Positions 14,957-22,850 are shown, counted from the stretch's first letter. The stretch: 64,000 nucleotides of DNA from Streptomyces griseofuscus (GCF_014673495.1 NZ_CP051006.1:4278001-4342000), one strand, 5' to 3'. Notes: generated from the letters alone by a model not told the origin. Numbers and translations: made by a program.

Positions 14957-16441
14957 TCACACACCCAGTTCCGCCGCTACGCGGCCCGTGCGTATCGCTG
15001 TGATCAGGGCCGCGTGGTCGGACTCCGTGATGTCGGCGTAGGTCAGGGCGAAGGCGGCGATGGCGTTGTCGAGGTCCTCGTTCTTGCCGCAGTAGCCGGC
15101 GATCAGGCGGGGGTCGGCGCTGTGGGAGTGGGCGCGGGCCAGGAGGGCGCCGGTCATGCGGGCGTAGTCGTCGACCTGGTCGGCGGCGAGGGCGGCGGGA
15201 TCGACGCTGCCCTTGCGGTTGCGGAACTGCCGTACCTGGAAAGGCCGGCCGTCGACCGTGGTCCAGCCCAGCAAAGTGTCGCTGACCACCTGCATCCGCT
15301 GCTGCCCGAGCACGACCCGGCGCCCCTCGTGCGCGACCGGCGGGTTCTCGAAGCCGGCGGCGGCCAGGTGCGGGAGCAGCGCGGAGGGGCGGGCCTCCTT
15401 CACCTGGAGGACCAGCGGGTGCTCGCGGTGGTCGAGGAGCAGGACCACGTACGAGCGGGTGCCGACGCTGCCGGTGCCGACCACGCGGAAGGCGACGTCG
15501 TGCACCGTGTGCCGGGCGAGCAGCGGGCGGCGGTCCTCGGACAGGGTCGTCAGGTACTCCTCCAGGGACGTGGCGACCGCGGCGGCCTCGCCGTCCGGTA
15601 TCCGGCGCAGCACCGGCGAGGCGTCGACGAAGCGCCGCCCGCCGTCCGGGTGCGGCTCCGTCGACTTCGCCGCGAACCGGCCGCTGGTGTTGGCCCGCGC
15701 CTTCTCCGAGACCCGTTGCAGGGTGCCGAGCAGATCATGGGCGTCGGCGTGGGAGACCAGCTCCTCGTCCGCGATGGCGTTCCACGCGTCCAGCGCCGGG
15801 AGCTTCGCCAGCAGCCGCATGGTGTGGCGGTAGGCGCCGGCCGCGTCCCGTGCCGCGGCACGGCAGGTGTCCTCGTCGGCACCGGCCTCGCGCCCGGCCA
15901 GCACCAGCGAGGTGGCGAGCCGCTTCAGGTCCCACTCCCAGGGGCCGTGCACGGTCTCGTCGAAGTCGTTCAGGTCGATGACGAGGCCGCCGCGGGCGTC
16001 GCCGTACAGCCCGAAGTTGGCGGCGTGCGCGTCCCCGCAGAGCTGCGCGCCCACCCCGGTGACGGGGGTGCGTGCCAGGTCGTACGCCATGAGTCCGGCG
16101 GAACCCCGCAGGAAGGCGAAGGGGGTGGCCGCCATCCGGCCCACGCGGATCGGGGTCAGTTCCGGTATCCGGCCGGCGTTGGACTCGACGACGGCGCTCA
16201 CCGCGTCCGGGCGGGCGGCGTCCGGTGCGAAGACGGCGTGGTCACCGCGCGGCACGCTCGTGCGCAGCGCCTTGCCCTCCTCCTTGGGCGAACCCTGCCG
16301 GGGCCACTCGGCGAACCCGCGCACCCGCGGCAGCCTGCGCGCCCCGCCCTCAGGCCGCTCCCCCTGCCGCGGCTCACTCACCACGCCCGCACCGCTCCCG
16401 GCCACAGCGACCGCCTCCCCCGTACGCGTCGAGACGAACAT
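14957..16441 (-). CDS. DUF2252-family protein (kinase-like fold)
   Basis: 494 residues from ATG 16441; a TTG one codon earlier is the only longer option. Family landmarks are RVGRMAATPFAFLRGSAGLMAYDLA, QLCGDAHAANFGLYGDARGGLVIDLNDFDETVHGPWEWDLKRLATSLV and GYCGKNEDLDNAIAAFALTYADITESDHAAL. GDAHAANFG and DLNDFDE resemble the HxDxxxxN catalytic loop and DFD metal motif of aminoglycoside-phosphotransferase-like kinases, so ATP-dependent phosphorylation is plausible, though no activity is established for the family. The N-terminal ~45 residues are low complexity. The upstream gap has two DnaA-box-like sites. Confidence 0.85.
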   Translation of the reverse strand: MFVSTRTGEAVAVAGSGAGVVSEPRQGERPEGGARRLPRVRGFAEWPRQGSPKEEGKALRTSVPRGDHAVFAPDAARPDAVSAVVESNAGRIPELTPIRVGRMAATPFAFLRGSAGLMAYDLARTPVTGVGAQLCGDAHAANFGLYGDARGGLVIDLNDFDETVHGPWEWDLKRLATSLVLAGREAGADEDTCRAAARDAAGAYRHTMRLLAKLPALDAWNAIADEELVSHADAHDLLGTLQRVSEKARANTSGRFAAKSTEPHPDGGRRFVDASPVLRRIPDGEAAAVATSLEEYLTTLSEDRRPLLARHTVHDVAFRVVGTGSVGTRSYVVLLLDHREHPLVLQVKEARPSALLPHLAAAGFENPPVAHEGRRVVLGQQRMQVVSDTLLGWTTVDGRPFQVRQFRNRKGSVDPAALAADQVDDYARMTGALLARAHSHSADPRLIAGYCGKNEDLDNAIAAFALTYADITESDHAALITAIRTGRVAAELGV

Positions 16442-16487
16442 CAACTCGGCACGACCGTACCGCCGTCGCCGGAATCCGTGTCAGCCC

Positions 16488-16514
16488 TGTGGACAACCCG
16501 GCGGCTGTGGAAAA
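16488..16514 (-). promoter_or_regulatory. Pair of DnaA-box-like nonamers
   Basis: TGTGGACAA (16488-16496) and TGTGGAAAA (16506-16514) are TTGTCCACA and TTTTCCACA on the minus strand. They lie upstream of the DUF2252 gene, and the same two-box combination occurs at 8487-8518. Binding is inferred. Confidence 0.4.
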
Positions 16515-16613
16515 CCCGCTCGCCGACCCACCCGCCGCGCTCGCCGACCGAACCACCGCTCGCCGACCGAACCACCGCCGGTCACGGACAAGGCCGGTAC
16601 CCCACCGGCCGGT

Positions 16614-17153
16614 TCACCGCTCCGGCGTGCCTTCCCCCGCCTCCGCACCCAAGTTCTCGGCCAGCTGGAACAACGCGGGCAGGGCGTTCCCGATGGCCTC
16701 GCGAGCCTCTTCGTCCAGGGCGCCGAGCGCGGCGTCGATGCGGCGTTCGTGTGCCGTGGTCCAGGCCTCGAGCTTCTCGCGGCCCGCGTCGGTGAGGGTG
16801 ACGACGGAGGCCCGGCGGTCGGCGGCGTCGACGTCCCGCGCGACCAGTCCCGCGCTGATCATCTGACCGATCAGCCCGCTGACCGTGCTCGGCGCCAGGC
16901 GGCGGCGCGCGGCGAGGTCGCTGATCCGGGCGGGAGAGTGCTCGCCGAGCACCTGGAGCAGCTCGACCTGCGCCATGGGGAGCGTCTCCCACGGATAGTC
17001 GGTGCGGATCGAGGAGCGCAGCGCGCGGCGCAGCCGGGTGACGGCCTCGGTGAGCAGACGGGCCTCGGGCGCCTGGACGGACCCCGCCCGTTCCGACCCC
17101 GCCTGAGCGGCAGAGCCGGGGGTGGAGACGTCGGGGCTTGGCTGCGCGGACAT
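16614..17153 (-). CDS. MarR-family transcriptional regulator
   Basis: 179 residues from ATG 17153. The winged helix is clear: LPMAQVELLQVLGEHSPARISDLAARRRLAPSTVSGLIGQMISAGLVARDVDAADRRASVVTLTDAGREKLEAW, with the wing Asp-Arg-Arg (DAADRRAS). Dimerisation helices flank it. It lies downstream of an MFS drug-efflux-type gene on the same strand, the usual partnership in which a MarR repressor senses the exported compound. The gap between them is 255 bp of C-rich sequence, so cotranscription is uncertain. Confidence 0.88.
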   Translation of the reverse strand: MSAQPSPDVSTPGSAAQAGSERAGSVQAPEARLLTEAVTRLRRALRSSIRTDYPWETLPMAQVELLQVLGEHSPARISDLAARRRLAPSTVSGLIGQMISAGLVARDVDAADRRASVVTLTDAGREKLEAWTTAHERRIDAALGALDEEAREAIGNALPALFQLAENLGAEAGEGTPER

Positions 17154-17408
17154 GCGGAAAGCGTAGCCGGGCGGCATCCGGGAACGGCCGGGCGTCCAGG
17201 GCTCGGACGGCCCCCGAGACCGACTCCGACGACCCCGACGACCCCGACCAAACCGACTGACCCGGAAAAGCCCCTCCCGAAGCCGCCCCTTCCCGGCCTC
17301 CCCTACGAGCGCGCCCCGAGCACCCCCGCGAGCCCTCTCACGCCCCCTCGCACCCCTCGCACCCGTTCACGCTCCCTCAACCCCACCCGCACCCCCGCTC
17401 ACGCCCTC
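17154..17408. other. C-rich low-complexity intergenic stretch
   Basis: This 255-bp gap is dominated by CCCCGACGA- and CACCCCCGC-like runs, strongly C over G on the plus strand. Frames running through it are compositional. No promoter or hairpin could be picked out with confidence. Confidence 0.6.
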
Positions 17409-18881
17409 TCACCCCTCCCGCATCCCCTCCCGTGCCCCCTCCCTCGGTCCGAACCAAGCCGCCCCCACCGCGACCACCGACGCCACCACCAGCACCACCA
17501 CGGCCGCCTGGCTCCCACCCCGCCCGGCACCCACGCCCCCGTCCCCGCCGTCCCCCACCTGCAAGGCGAGCGTGACCAGCGCGACCCCGAGCGCCGTCCC
17601 CAGCCCCCGGGTCATGTTCACGAGCCCCCCGCCCGTCCCGGACGACCGCGCGGGTATCGCGCCCATGATCAGCGCGTTGTTGGCCGGGGTGAACATCCCC
17701 AGCCCCAGCCCGGTCACCGCGAGCACCGGCACCAGCTCACCGATCCCCGGCGGCACCACCAGCAGCGCGGTCAGCGCCACCGTGAAGATCCCCGCGCCGG
17801 CCAGGCACCGCCCCCGGTCCGAGAGGCCGCACGGCAGCACCCGGTCGCACCCGGTCGCGGCCAGCGCGAACCCGGCCGGCAGCGCGGTGAGCGCCAGCCC
17901 CGCCGTCAGCTCGGACACGCCCCGCGCAGTGAGCACGACGGGCACCAGTACCAGCGGCCCGAACAGCACCAGGTAGCCGCTCAGGGCGCCCACCAGGCCG
18001 TACGCCACCGCCCGTACCCGCAGCAGGGCGAGATCGAGCAGGGGCGCGGCCGCCCGCCGCTGGCGTCGTACGAAGGCCCACCCCGCCCCGGCCGCGACCA
18101 GGAACAGCGCGGCCACGCCCCAGCCGGGCACCGGCAGCCCGGAAGCCGCGGAGACGCCCATCAGGGCACCGGTGGTGGCCGCGGCCAGCAGCAGGAGTCC
18201 CGGCCAGTCGAAGCGGGTGACCCGGGTACGCGCCCGGGTGCGGGGCAGCAGGTAGTGGCCGCCGACGAGCGCGACGACGCCTACGGGCACGTTCACCCAG
18301 AACACCCAGCGCCAGCCCAGGGTGGACACCAGGGCGCCCCCGACCGTCGGTCCCAGGGCCAGCCCCAGGGCCTGCGCGGCGGCCTGCACGCCGAGCGCGC
18401 TGCGCATCCGCTCGCGCGGCGCGCTGGTGGTCACCAGCGCCACGCTGTTGGCCTGCATCATGGCCGCGCCGGCCGCCTGGACCACGCGGAACGCCACGAG
18501 AGCCCCGAGCGAGGGCGCGAAGCCGCAGGCCGCGGAGGCGAGGGTGAAGACGGCGAAGCCATACAGGTAGAGCAGTTTGCGGCCGTGGGCGTCGGCAAGG
18601 CGCCCCACGGGCACCAGCAGCGCCACCAGGGCGAGCAGATAGGCCAGCGAGACCCATTCGACGGCCGCGAGCGAGGCGTGGAAGTCGGTGCGCAGACCGC
18701 CGTAGGTGAGCGTGACGATGCTGGCGTCCAGCTGACCCATGAACGCGCCGAAGCACACCGCGGCCACGGCCAGCCACCAGCTGTTCGACCGTGCGCGGAT
18801 CGCCTCGGGGCGGGGCCGCTCCGAGGTGAGCAGCGCGAGCCCGCGCCGTACGGACGGGTGCTGCCGCGTGTCGGTGACCAT
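17409..18881 (-). CDS. MFS transporter, DHA2 (EmrB/QacA) type
   Basis: 490 residues with about 14 hydrophobic segments, the DHA2 number. Motif A between helices 2 and 3 reads GRLADAHGRKLLYLYG. Helix 1 carries FGAFMGQLDASIVTLTYGGL, typical of EmrB/QacA proteins, and NVPVGVVALVGGHYLLPR follows helix 6. It should export small toxic molecules in exchange for protons. The gene lies upstream of a MarR regulator on the same strand. Proline- and glycine-rich ends are unremarkable. The substrate is unknown. Confidence 0.9.
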   Translation of the reverse strand: MVTDTRQHPSVRRGLALLTSERPRPEAIRARSNSWWLAVAAVCFGAFMGQLDASIVTLTYGGLRTDFHASLAAVEWVSLAYLLALVALLVPVGRLADAHGRKLLYLYGFAVFTLASAACGFAPSLGALVAFRVVQAAGAAMMQANSVALVTTSAPRERMRSALGVQAAAQALGLALGPTVGGALVSTLGWRWVFWVNVPVGVVALVGGHYLLPRTRARTRVTRFDWPGLLLLAAATTGALMGVSAASGLPVPGWGVAALFLVAAGAGWAFVRRQRRAAAPLLDLALLRVRAVAYGLVGALSGYLVLFGPLVLVPVVLTARGVSELTAGLALTALPAGFALAATGCDRVLPCGLSDRGRCLAGAGIFTVALTALLVVPPGIGELVPVLAVTGLGLGMFTPANNALIMGAIPARSSGTGGGLVNMTRGLGTALGVALVTLALQVGDGGDGGVGAGRGGSQAAVVVLVVASVVAVGAAWFGPREGAREGMREG

Positions 18882-19062
18882 GCCCCCAGATTACAACGGT
18901 CACCGAAATACTTGGTTAGCGTCCTATCTCGATCATCATCCCGGAGACGACACCCGGAGGTGCCACCGGCCTGCCCCGGAGAGCGGCCTCCGGCACCACC
19001 CGGAGGAGCGACCCGCGCCGCCCCCTAGGCGACACCGAGCAACCAAACCCCGAAAAACGCAC
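18882..19062. other. Intergenic region upstream of the MFS gene
   Basis: It holds the probable MFS promoter and then the downstream side of the small peptide gene. A weak ACC…GGT symmetry (18902-18916) could be a MarR site, but it is too poor to claim. The rest shows nothing recognisable. Confidence 0.4.
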
Positions 19063-19230
19063 TCACCCACCCCAGGAGCTGTCAGCACAGGTTCCACGCA
19101 TCCCGGGCGGCATGGCATGGCAGGACGCCTGGACCCGCGTACCCCGCTCCGGGGCCCCGTGGTGCGAGGAGGCCGTGCCGAGTGCGAAGACCGCCAACAG
19201 GCCGGTCACAGCGATGAGGAAGCGCCTCAT
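19063..19230 (-). CDS. Small exported peptide (55 aa) divergent from a LuxR regulator
   Basis: The ATG at 19230 has CGGAG 8 bases upstream. The protein begins MRRFLIAVTGLLAVFALGTASS, a typical signal peptide (two Arg, hydrophobic core, small residues before a likely cut after ~Ala20). The remaining ~33 residues hold two Cys 12 residues apart (…QASCHAMPPGMRGTCADSSWGG) and end in SSWGG. No family is recognised. It faces the TTA-containing LuxR gene across 125 bp, so a regulator-peptide pair is possible. Being only 56 codons long, chance cannot be ruled out, but signal, ribosome site and codon bias all agree. Confidence 0.6.
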   Translation of the reverse strand: MRRFLIAVTGLLAVFALGTASSHHGAPERGTRVQASCHAMPPGMRGTCADSSWGG

Positions 19231-19355
19231 GACGCGAACTCCGTTCCCTATACAAGGACGTTACGGTGATCTCAGTCTCGGAAAACTCAATGTCGTCCGC
19301 CAGGTTTCCGATGCCTCATCAAACGGCAAGGCAGCAAGGGGAGGACGGAGCGAAC

Positions 19356-20405
19356 ATGGACATAGCTCCTCATTGCCCACGATCGACCCCTGATGAACTC
19401 AAGTCGGAGTCTCTGGACTTAAAGGTCTACGCCTGGCTCGTCCGCAACCAGAGAGCGGGCACGCACGACCCCGAGACCATCGCCCGCGAGCTGCCCGCCG
19501 ACCTCGCCGACGTCCGCCACGCCCTCGCCCGCCTCATCGAGAGCGGGCTGCTGGCCGAGCAGCCGCTGCCGGGGTCCCGGCTGACCGTCGTACCGGCGGA
19601 GGCCGCGGCGAGCCGTCGTACCGCGCCCCTGGAGGCGCAGATCCGTGAGCGCCAGGAGGCGATCGCGCACATCAGAAGCAGCGTCGACCCCTTCAGCCTG
19701 GTCTTCCAGCGGGAATCGCGCTCCTGGGGCGGCGGTTTCCAGGAGATCTCCACGGTGGCCGAGGTCCGCGACCGGCTCAACCGGCTCAGCGACGGCTGCC
19801 GTACCGAACTCGTCTCCTGCCAGCCCGGCGGCGGCTCCCGGGTCCCGGCGGCGATGGCCGAGGCCATGGGGCGCGACCGGGCGATGCTCGACCGGGGCGT
19901 CCGCATCCGCACCCTTTACCACCACACGGCGCGTTTCAACGGCCCGAGCCAGGCATACGTTGCGGAACTCTCCGCGCGCGGCGCGGAGTACCGCACGCTG
20001 CACGAACTGTTCGGCCGGCTGATCATCGTGGACCGGGAGACCGCCTTCATCCCCGCGCCCGGGCACGACGGCCAGGGCGCGATCCTCATCAGCGAACCGC
20101 CGGTGGTGGCCTACCTGTACGACATCTTCGAGCTGGCCTGGACCCACGCCAGGCCGTTCGTCGACGCCACCGGGCGCGCCATGGAGGCGGTCTCCAGGGA
20201 ACTGCACCGCACGATCCTGCGCCTGCTCGCCGACGGCCTCAAGGACGAGGCGATCGCCCGGCGCCTCGGCATGTCGCTGCGCACGACACGCCGCCATGTC
20301 GCCGACATCCTCTCCGAGTTGAACGTGTCGAGCCGCTTCCAGGCGGGCGTCGCCGCGGCCCGTTCCGGGCTGCTGGAGGAGGTGGACGGTCACGCGAACC
20401 CGTGA
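19356..20405 (+). CDS. LuxR-type regulator with TrmB-like N-terminal domain; contains a TTA codon
   Basis: 349 residues from ATG 19356, chosen for ACGGAG about 7 bases upstream; the frame is open earlier. Residues ~20-75 look like a TrmB/MarR-type winged helix (LDLKVYAWLVRNQRAGTHDPETIARELPADLADVRHALARLIESGLL). The middle resembles the PLD-like effector domain of such proteins (DRGVRIRTLYHHTARF…LFGRLIIVDRETAFIP). The C-terminus is a LuxR HTH (ILRLLADGLKDEAIARRLGMSLRTTRRHVADILSELNVSSRFQAGVAAARSGLL). A TTA leucine codon at 19419-19421 would make translation depend on bldA tRNA. The ligand and target are unknown; the divergent exported peptide is a candidate target. Confidence 0.83.
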   Translation: MDIAPHCPRSTPDELKSESLDLKVYAWLVRNQRAGTHDPETIARELPADLADVRHALARLIESGLLAEQPLPGSRLTVVPAEAAASRRTAPLEAQIRERQEAIAHIRSSVDPFSLVFQRESRSWGGGFQEISTVAEVRDRLNRLSDGCRTELVSCQPGGGSRVPAAMAEAMGRDRAMLDRGVRIRTLYHHTARFNGPSQAYVAELSARGAEYRTLHELFGRLIIVDRETAFIPAPGHDGQGAILISEPPVVAYLYDIFELAWTHARPFVDATGRAMEAVSRELHRTILRLLADGLKDEAIARRLGMSLRTTRRHVADILSELNVSSRFQAGVAAARSGLLEEVDGHANP

Positions 20406-20516
20406 CTGACGGTGCGCGTGTCGATACGGCATGCTGCACACAAGAGTCTCCGCTCCGCCCCCTCGGGCGAGGAGCGCGGGACGGCCGCGAGTCACGACGA
20501 CGATGGTGAAGCCTGC

Positions 20517-21029
20517 ATGGTCTGGGGAAGTGCGTACGACGGCACGGTGGTTCCGGAGTCCCAGGAGGCGTACGTGGAGGAGGTCGTACTCTTCCTCCGC
20601 GCCTGCACGGACCGCTCACCCGCCCTGCTGTGGCCCGAGCACGAACCCGCCGTGTACGACACGACGGACCGGACCTCCCCGGCGTCCGACCGCCGGCTGT
20701 CCGCGTACCTCGCGCGCAGCCTGGCGTCCGCTCTGGGCGTGCCCGTGAACGAAACCTCCGGCGCCCCGCTCGACGGCCCCGCGCCGGCGCACACCCTGGT
20801 GGTGCAGACCGCGGGCCGCACCCACTGGTCCGTCGCCACGGCGGAGGAGCCCGAACGGCCCCTCGTCCTGCCGCTGTTGACCAGCGAGGTCCTCTACCTG
20901 CCGCGTGGCTCCCGTACGACCGTCACCGCGGCCGCCGGCAGCCGGCTCATCTCCCTCTCCCTGACCACCCCGGCCCACGGGCGGGGACTGGACCGCGAAC
21001 CGTTCCGCACGGCCCGACGCCCCCATTGA
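20517..21029 (+). CDS. Cupin-like (JmjC/cupin_4-type) hypothetical protein
   Basis: 170 residues from ATG 20517; the frame extends further upstream and the start is not firm, since no strong ribosome site is seen. The C-terminal half has the beta-strand pattern of cupin_4 hydroxylases: HTLVVQTAGRTHWSVATAEE, then RPLVLPLLTSEVLYLPRGSRTTVTAAAGSRLISLSL. The HxD and distal His that bind iron in active members are not apparent, so it may be non-catalytic. It lies between the two LuxR genes on the strand of the first and could be cotranscribed with it (111-bp gap). The function is unknown. Confidence 0.55.
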   Translation: MVWGSAYDGTVVPESQEAYVEEVVLFLRACTDRSPALLWPEHEPAVYDTTDRTSPASDRRLSAYLARSLASALGVPVNETSGAPLDGPAPAHTLVVQTAGRTHWSVATAEEPERPLVLPLLTSEVLYLPRGSRTTVTAAAGSRLISLSLTTPAHGRGLDREPFRTARRPH

Positions 21030-21043
21030 GTACCCGAGTTCGG

Positions 21044-21292
21044 TCAGCTCCGGTTCGCCTGGGCGTGCACATCGAACACCCCGCACCTGACCGCGGCGAC
21101 GACGAGCTGCGCACGGCTCACCGCGCCCGTCTTGCTGCGCAGCCTGCGCACATAGGTGTCCACCGTGTGCCGGCTGATGCCGAGCCGGCGGGCGATGGAC
21201 GGGTACGTCTCCCCATCGCACAGGGAGGCGAGCACCTCCCTCTCGCGGGGGGAGAAATCGGGTGACGGCATCGTGCCGGCAAGCGAAGACAT
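21044..21292 (-). CDS. Short LuxR-type HTH protein (82 aa)
   Basis: The ATG at 21292 follows GAGAGGGA at good spacing. Nearly the whole protein is a GerE/LuxR HTH: FSPREREVLASLCDGETYPSIARRLGISRHTVDTYVRRLRSKTGAVSRAQLVVAAVRCGVF. There is no receiver, TrmB or ligand domain, so it is either a stand-alone DNA-binding protein, which does occur in Streptomyces, or the remnant of a longer regulator. It is convergent with the cupin-like gene and divergent from the frameshifted peptide at 21521. Confidence 0.75.
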   Translation of the reverse strand: MSSLAGTMPSPDFSPREREVLASLCDGETYPSIARRLGISRHTVDTYVRRLRSKTGAVSRAQLVVAAVRCGVFDVHAQANRS

Positions 21293-22011
21293 GGGGGGTC
21301 CCTCTCATTCGTCGAACACATGGGAAACGCACGGGGATCGCACTCGGAACACACTGGGACCGCGCTGGGATCGCCTTTCCAGCATGCGAACCTCCGCCCC
21401 GCCCCACCACCTCCCGGGCCCCTCAGCAAAGTGCGCGACATGAAGGGGAGGGACACCCCGCAACTCCGGGACCACATTCACGTGGCTACTGCCGACGCCT
21501 GCGGATCCGGAGCAGACCTCATGTCCCTCGTCGGCCGTATCGCCGCCACCACCGTCCTCACCGCCGCCCTCTCCGCCTGGCCCTCCCCGCCACCGGCCGG
21601 GCCGCCCGCAGCTTGCGGCCACCATCTCCCACACCGTCACCCCGGCCGGCATGTGCGACCTCGGCCACCGCATGCCCGAGGAGAAGTAACCGAACCCGCC
21701 CGGGCCCCGGCACCCCGGCGTCAACCCGCCCGGCCCCACCGATGCGCACACGGACCCCCGCCTCCGGGCCCGCGTGTCCATCGCGTCGTAGCCACCACCT
21801 CGGCCATTCCCCTCCCCAGATGGCTGGATCGGCACGGCCGGTGGGCACTTGCCGCCAAAGCCGCGCCACGCGTCCGTGGCAGGTGACATCATCTGCGGTA
21901 CTCACCGCGGCCGGCCCGCCCGCCGCGTGCCCGCGGTGAAAGGGCTGGGCGCGAACGCCGAGGGGGAGCCCGGCTCACCCCGAGGCAGGCAGGTGACGGC
22001 CCTCCTTGTCC
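21293..22011. other. 719-bp region with no secure gene
   Basis: Upstream part: promoter side of the short LuxR gene. Middle: the frameshifted peptide candidate (21521-21689). The long Pro/Arg/His-rich frames covering 21560-21940 look like compositional reading of GC-rich DNA. No RNA gene or hairpin with a T-run was found. Confidence 0.5.
21521..21689 (+). pseudogene. Apparent frameshifted small exported peptide
   Basis: ATG 21521 opens a signal-like start MSLVGRIAATTVLTAALSA. The following frame turns into Pro/Arg-rich nonsense, but shifting frame gives LALPATGRAA and, after a second shift, ATISHTVTPAGMCDLGHRMPEEK with a TAA at 21687-21689. The span is 169 bases, two short of the 171 expected for a 56-residue exported peptide. 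The order of signal, AxA-like region and short Cys-containing tail resembles the 55-residue peptide at 19063-19230, but no residue-level homology is evident. The reconstruction needs two single-base losses and is therefore tentative. A sequencing error is an alternative. Confidence 0.35.
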
Positions 22012-22824
22012 ATGCATGACTTGGGGCTGTTCATGACCTGGTACCACCACGGCTGGCTCGCCGAGTACGCGTTACCGGCCGCCGCCGGCGCCGGCCTCAC
22101 GTGGATCGGCTTGGCCCGCCACGCGGTGGGCAAGGGCCGACTGCTGGGCAGCCGCCGGTCCGCCGGGCTGACCCTCCTGATCCTCGCCCTGACCGGCGCG
22201 GTCGGGATCGTCGCCGCGATGGCGCTGCCCCACCTGGCGAAGCTGCCGCCGCTCACCGCGGGCCTGGCCACCGGCGCCACGGCCATGCCACGCAAGAAGC
22301 AGGACGACACGACCCAGCCCTACGTCAAGTTCATGACCCTCGGCATCGCCTGGTTCCGGGAGCGGCTCGAATACCGGATGCATCTCGACGCCTGCCGCTG
22401 GTGCGACCGCTTCCTGGACGGCTTCGAGACGTCGACGCAGCTCCGTGTCTTCATCTACGACCTCAGGAACTACCTGCTGGACCGGCATCCCACGCTCACC
22501 AAGACGGTCAACCACCTCTTCGACGCGGCGGACGAGGCCATGGTCCACGCCCTCGATGTGCAGACCAGGACCGACGAGGCCCGCCGTGACGCCGGCTCAC
22601 CCTGGATGCGCGAGCCGACCGCCGACGAGACCTACCTCTGCCGCAGCGCTCTCGGGGAGGCCCGCAACCGCTGCGGGGACCTGTTGCTGCACGCCTACGT
22701 GCACGGCCGCCGGACGGAGCAGCCCGAACTCGAGTCCCTGCGGACCAAGGCGCTGTCCGACGACGCCTTCCACAGCTCGCCCGTGCCCCGGCCACGACTC
22801 ACCTTCCGCCGCAACCGGGTCTAG
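22012..22824 (+). CDS. Hypothetical membrane protein with a TTA codon
   Basis: 270 residues from ATG 22012 (a TTG two codons earlier is possible). Two N-terminal hydrophobic helices (WLAEYALPAAAGAGLTWIGLA, about 15-35, and LTLLILALTGAVGIVAAMALP) are followed by a soluble charged domain (VKFMTLGIAWFRERLEYRMHLDACRWCDRFLDGFETSTQLRVFIYDLRNYLLDRHPTLTKTVNHLFDAADEAMVHAL). No family is recognised. Leu21 is TTA (22072-22074), so translation should need bldA tRNA, pointing to a developmental or late-phase role. The TAG stop is in a palindrome shared with the convergent XRE gene. Codon use otherwise fits the host. Confidence 0.7.
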   Translation: MHDLGLFMTWYHHGWLAEYALPAAAGAGLTWIGLARHAVGKGRLLGSRRSAGLTLLILALTGAVGIVAAMALPHLAKLPPLTAGLATGATAMPRKKQDDTTQPYVKFMTLGIAWFRERLEYRMHLDACRWCDRFLDGFETSTQLRVFIYDLRNYLLDRHPTLTKTVNHLFDAADEAMVHALDVQTRTDEARRDAGSPWMREPTADETYLCRSALGEARNRCGDLLLHAYVHGRRTEQPELESLRTKALSDDAFHSSPVPRPRLTFRRNRV

Positions 22825-22850
22825 GGCCTCTCGTTTGGATCAGGCCCTAG
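22821..22850. repeat. CTAG-flanked palindrome carrying both stop codons of convergent genes
   Basis: CTAGGGCCT (22821-22829) and AGGCCCTAG (22842-22850) form a 9-bp perfect stem around a 12-base loop with TCGTTTGGAT. Both genes end with a TAG in one arm. It could be a bidirectional terminator lacking a T-run. Alternatively it is a 22-bp footprint of an insertion sequence between duplicated CTAG; the loop recalls ends of some Streptomyces ISs, but that is from memory. Confidence 0.6.

Noticed and set aside
18902..18916. Weak ACC…GGT symmetry before the MFS gene as a MarR operator
   Set aside because: Too few matching positions to separate from chance.
15867..19028. Plus-strand open frame of more than 1000 codons
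   Set aside because: It runs antisense through the DUF2252, MarR and MFS genes, is Arg/Pro-rich without domains, and is explained by high GC at third positions of the real genes.
21435..21886. Pro/Arg/His-rich frame continuing the MSLVGRI signal-like start
   Set aside because: After the first ~20 residues the sequence is low complexity and unlike any exported protein; a frameshifted short peptide explains the start better.
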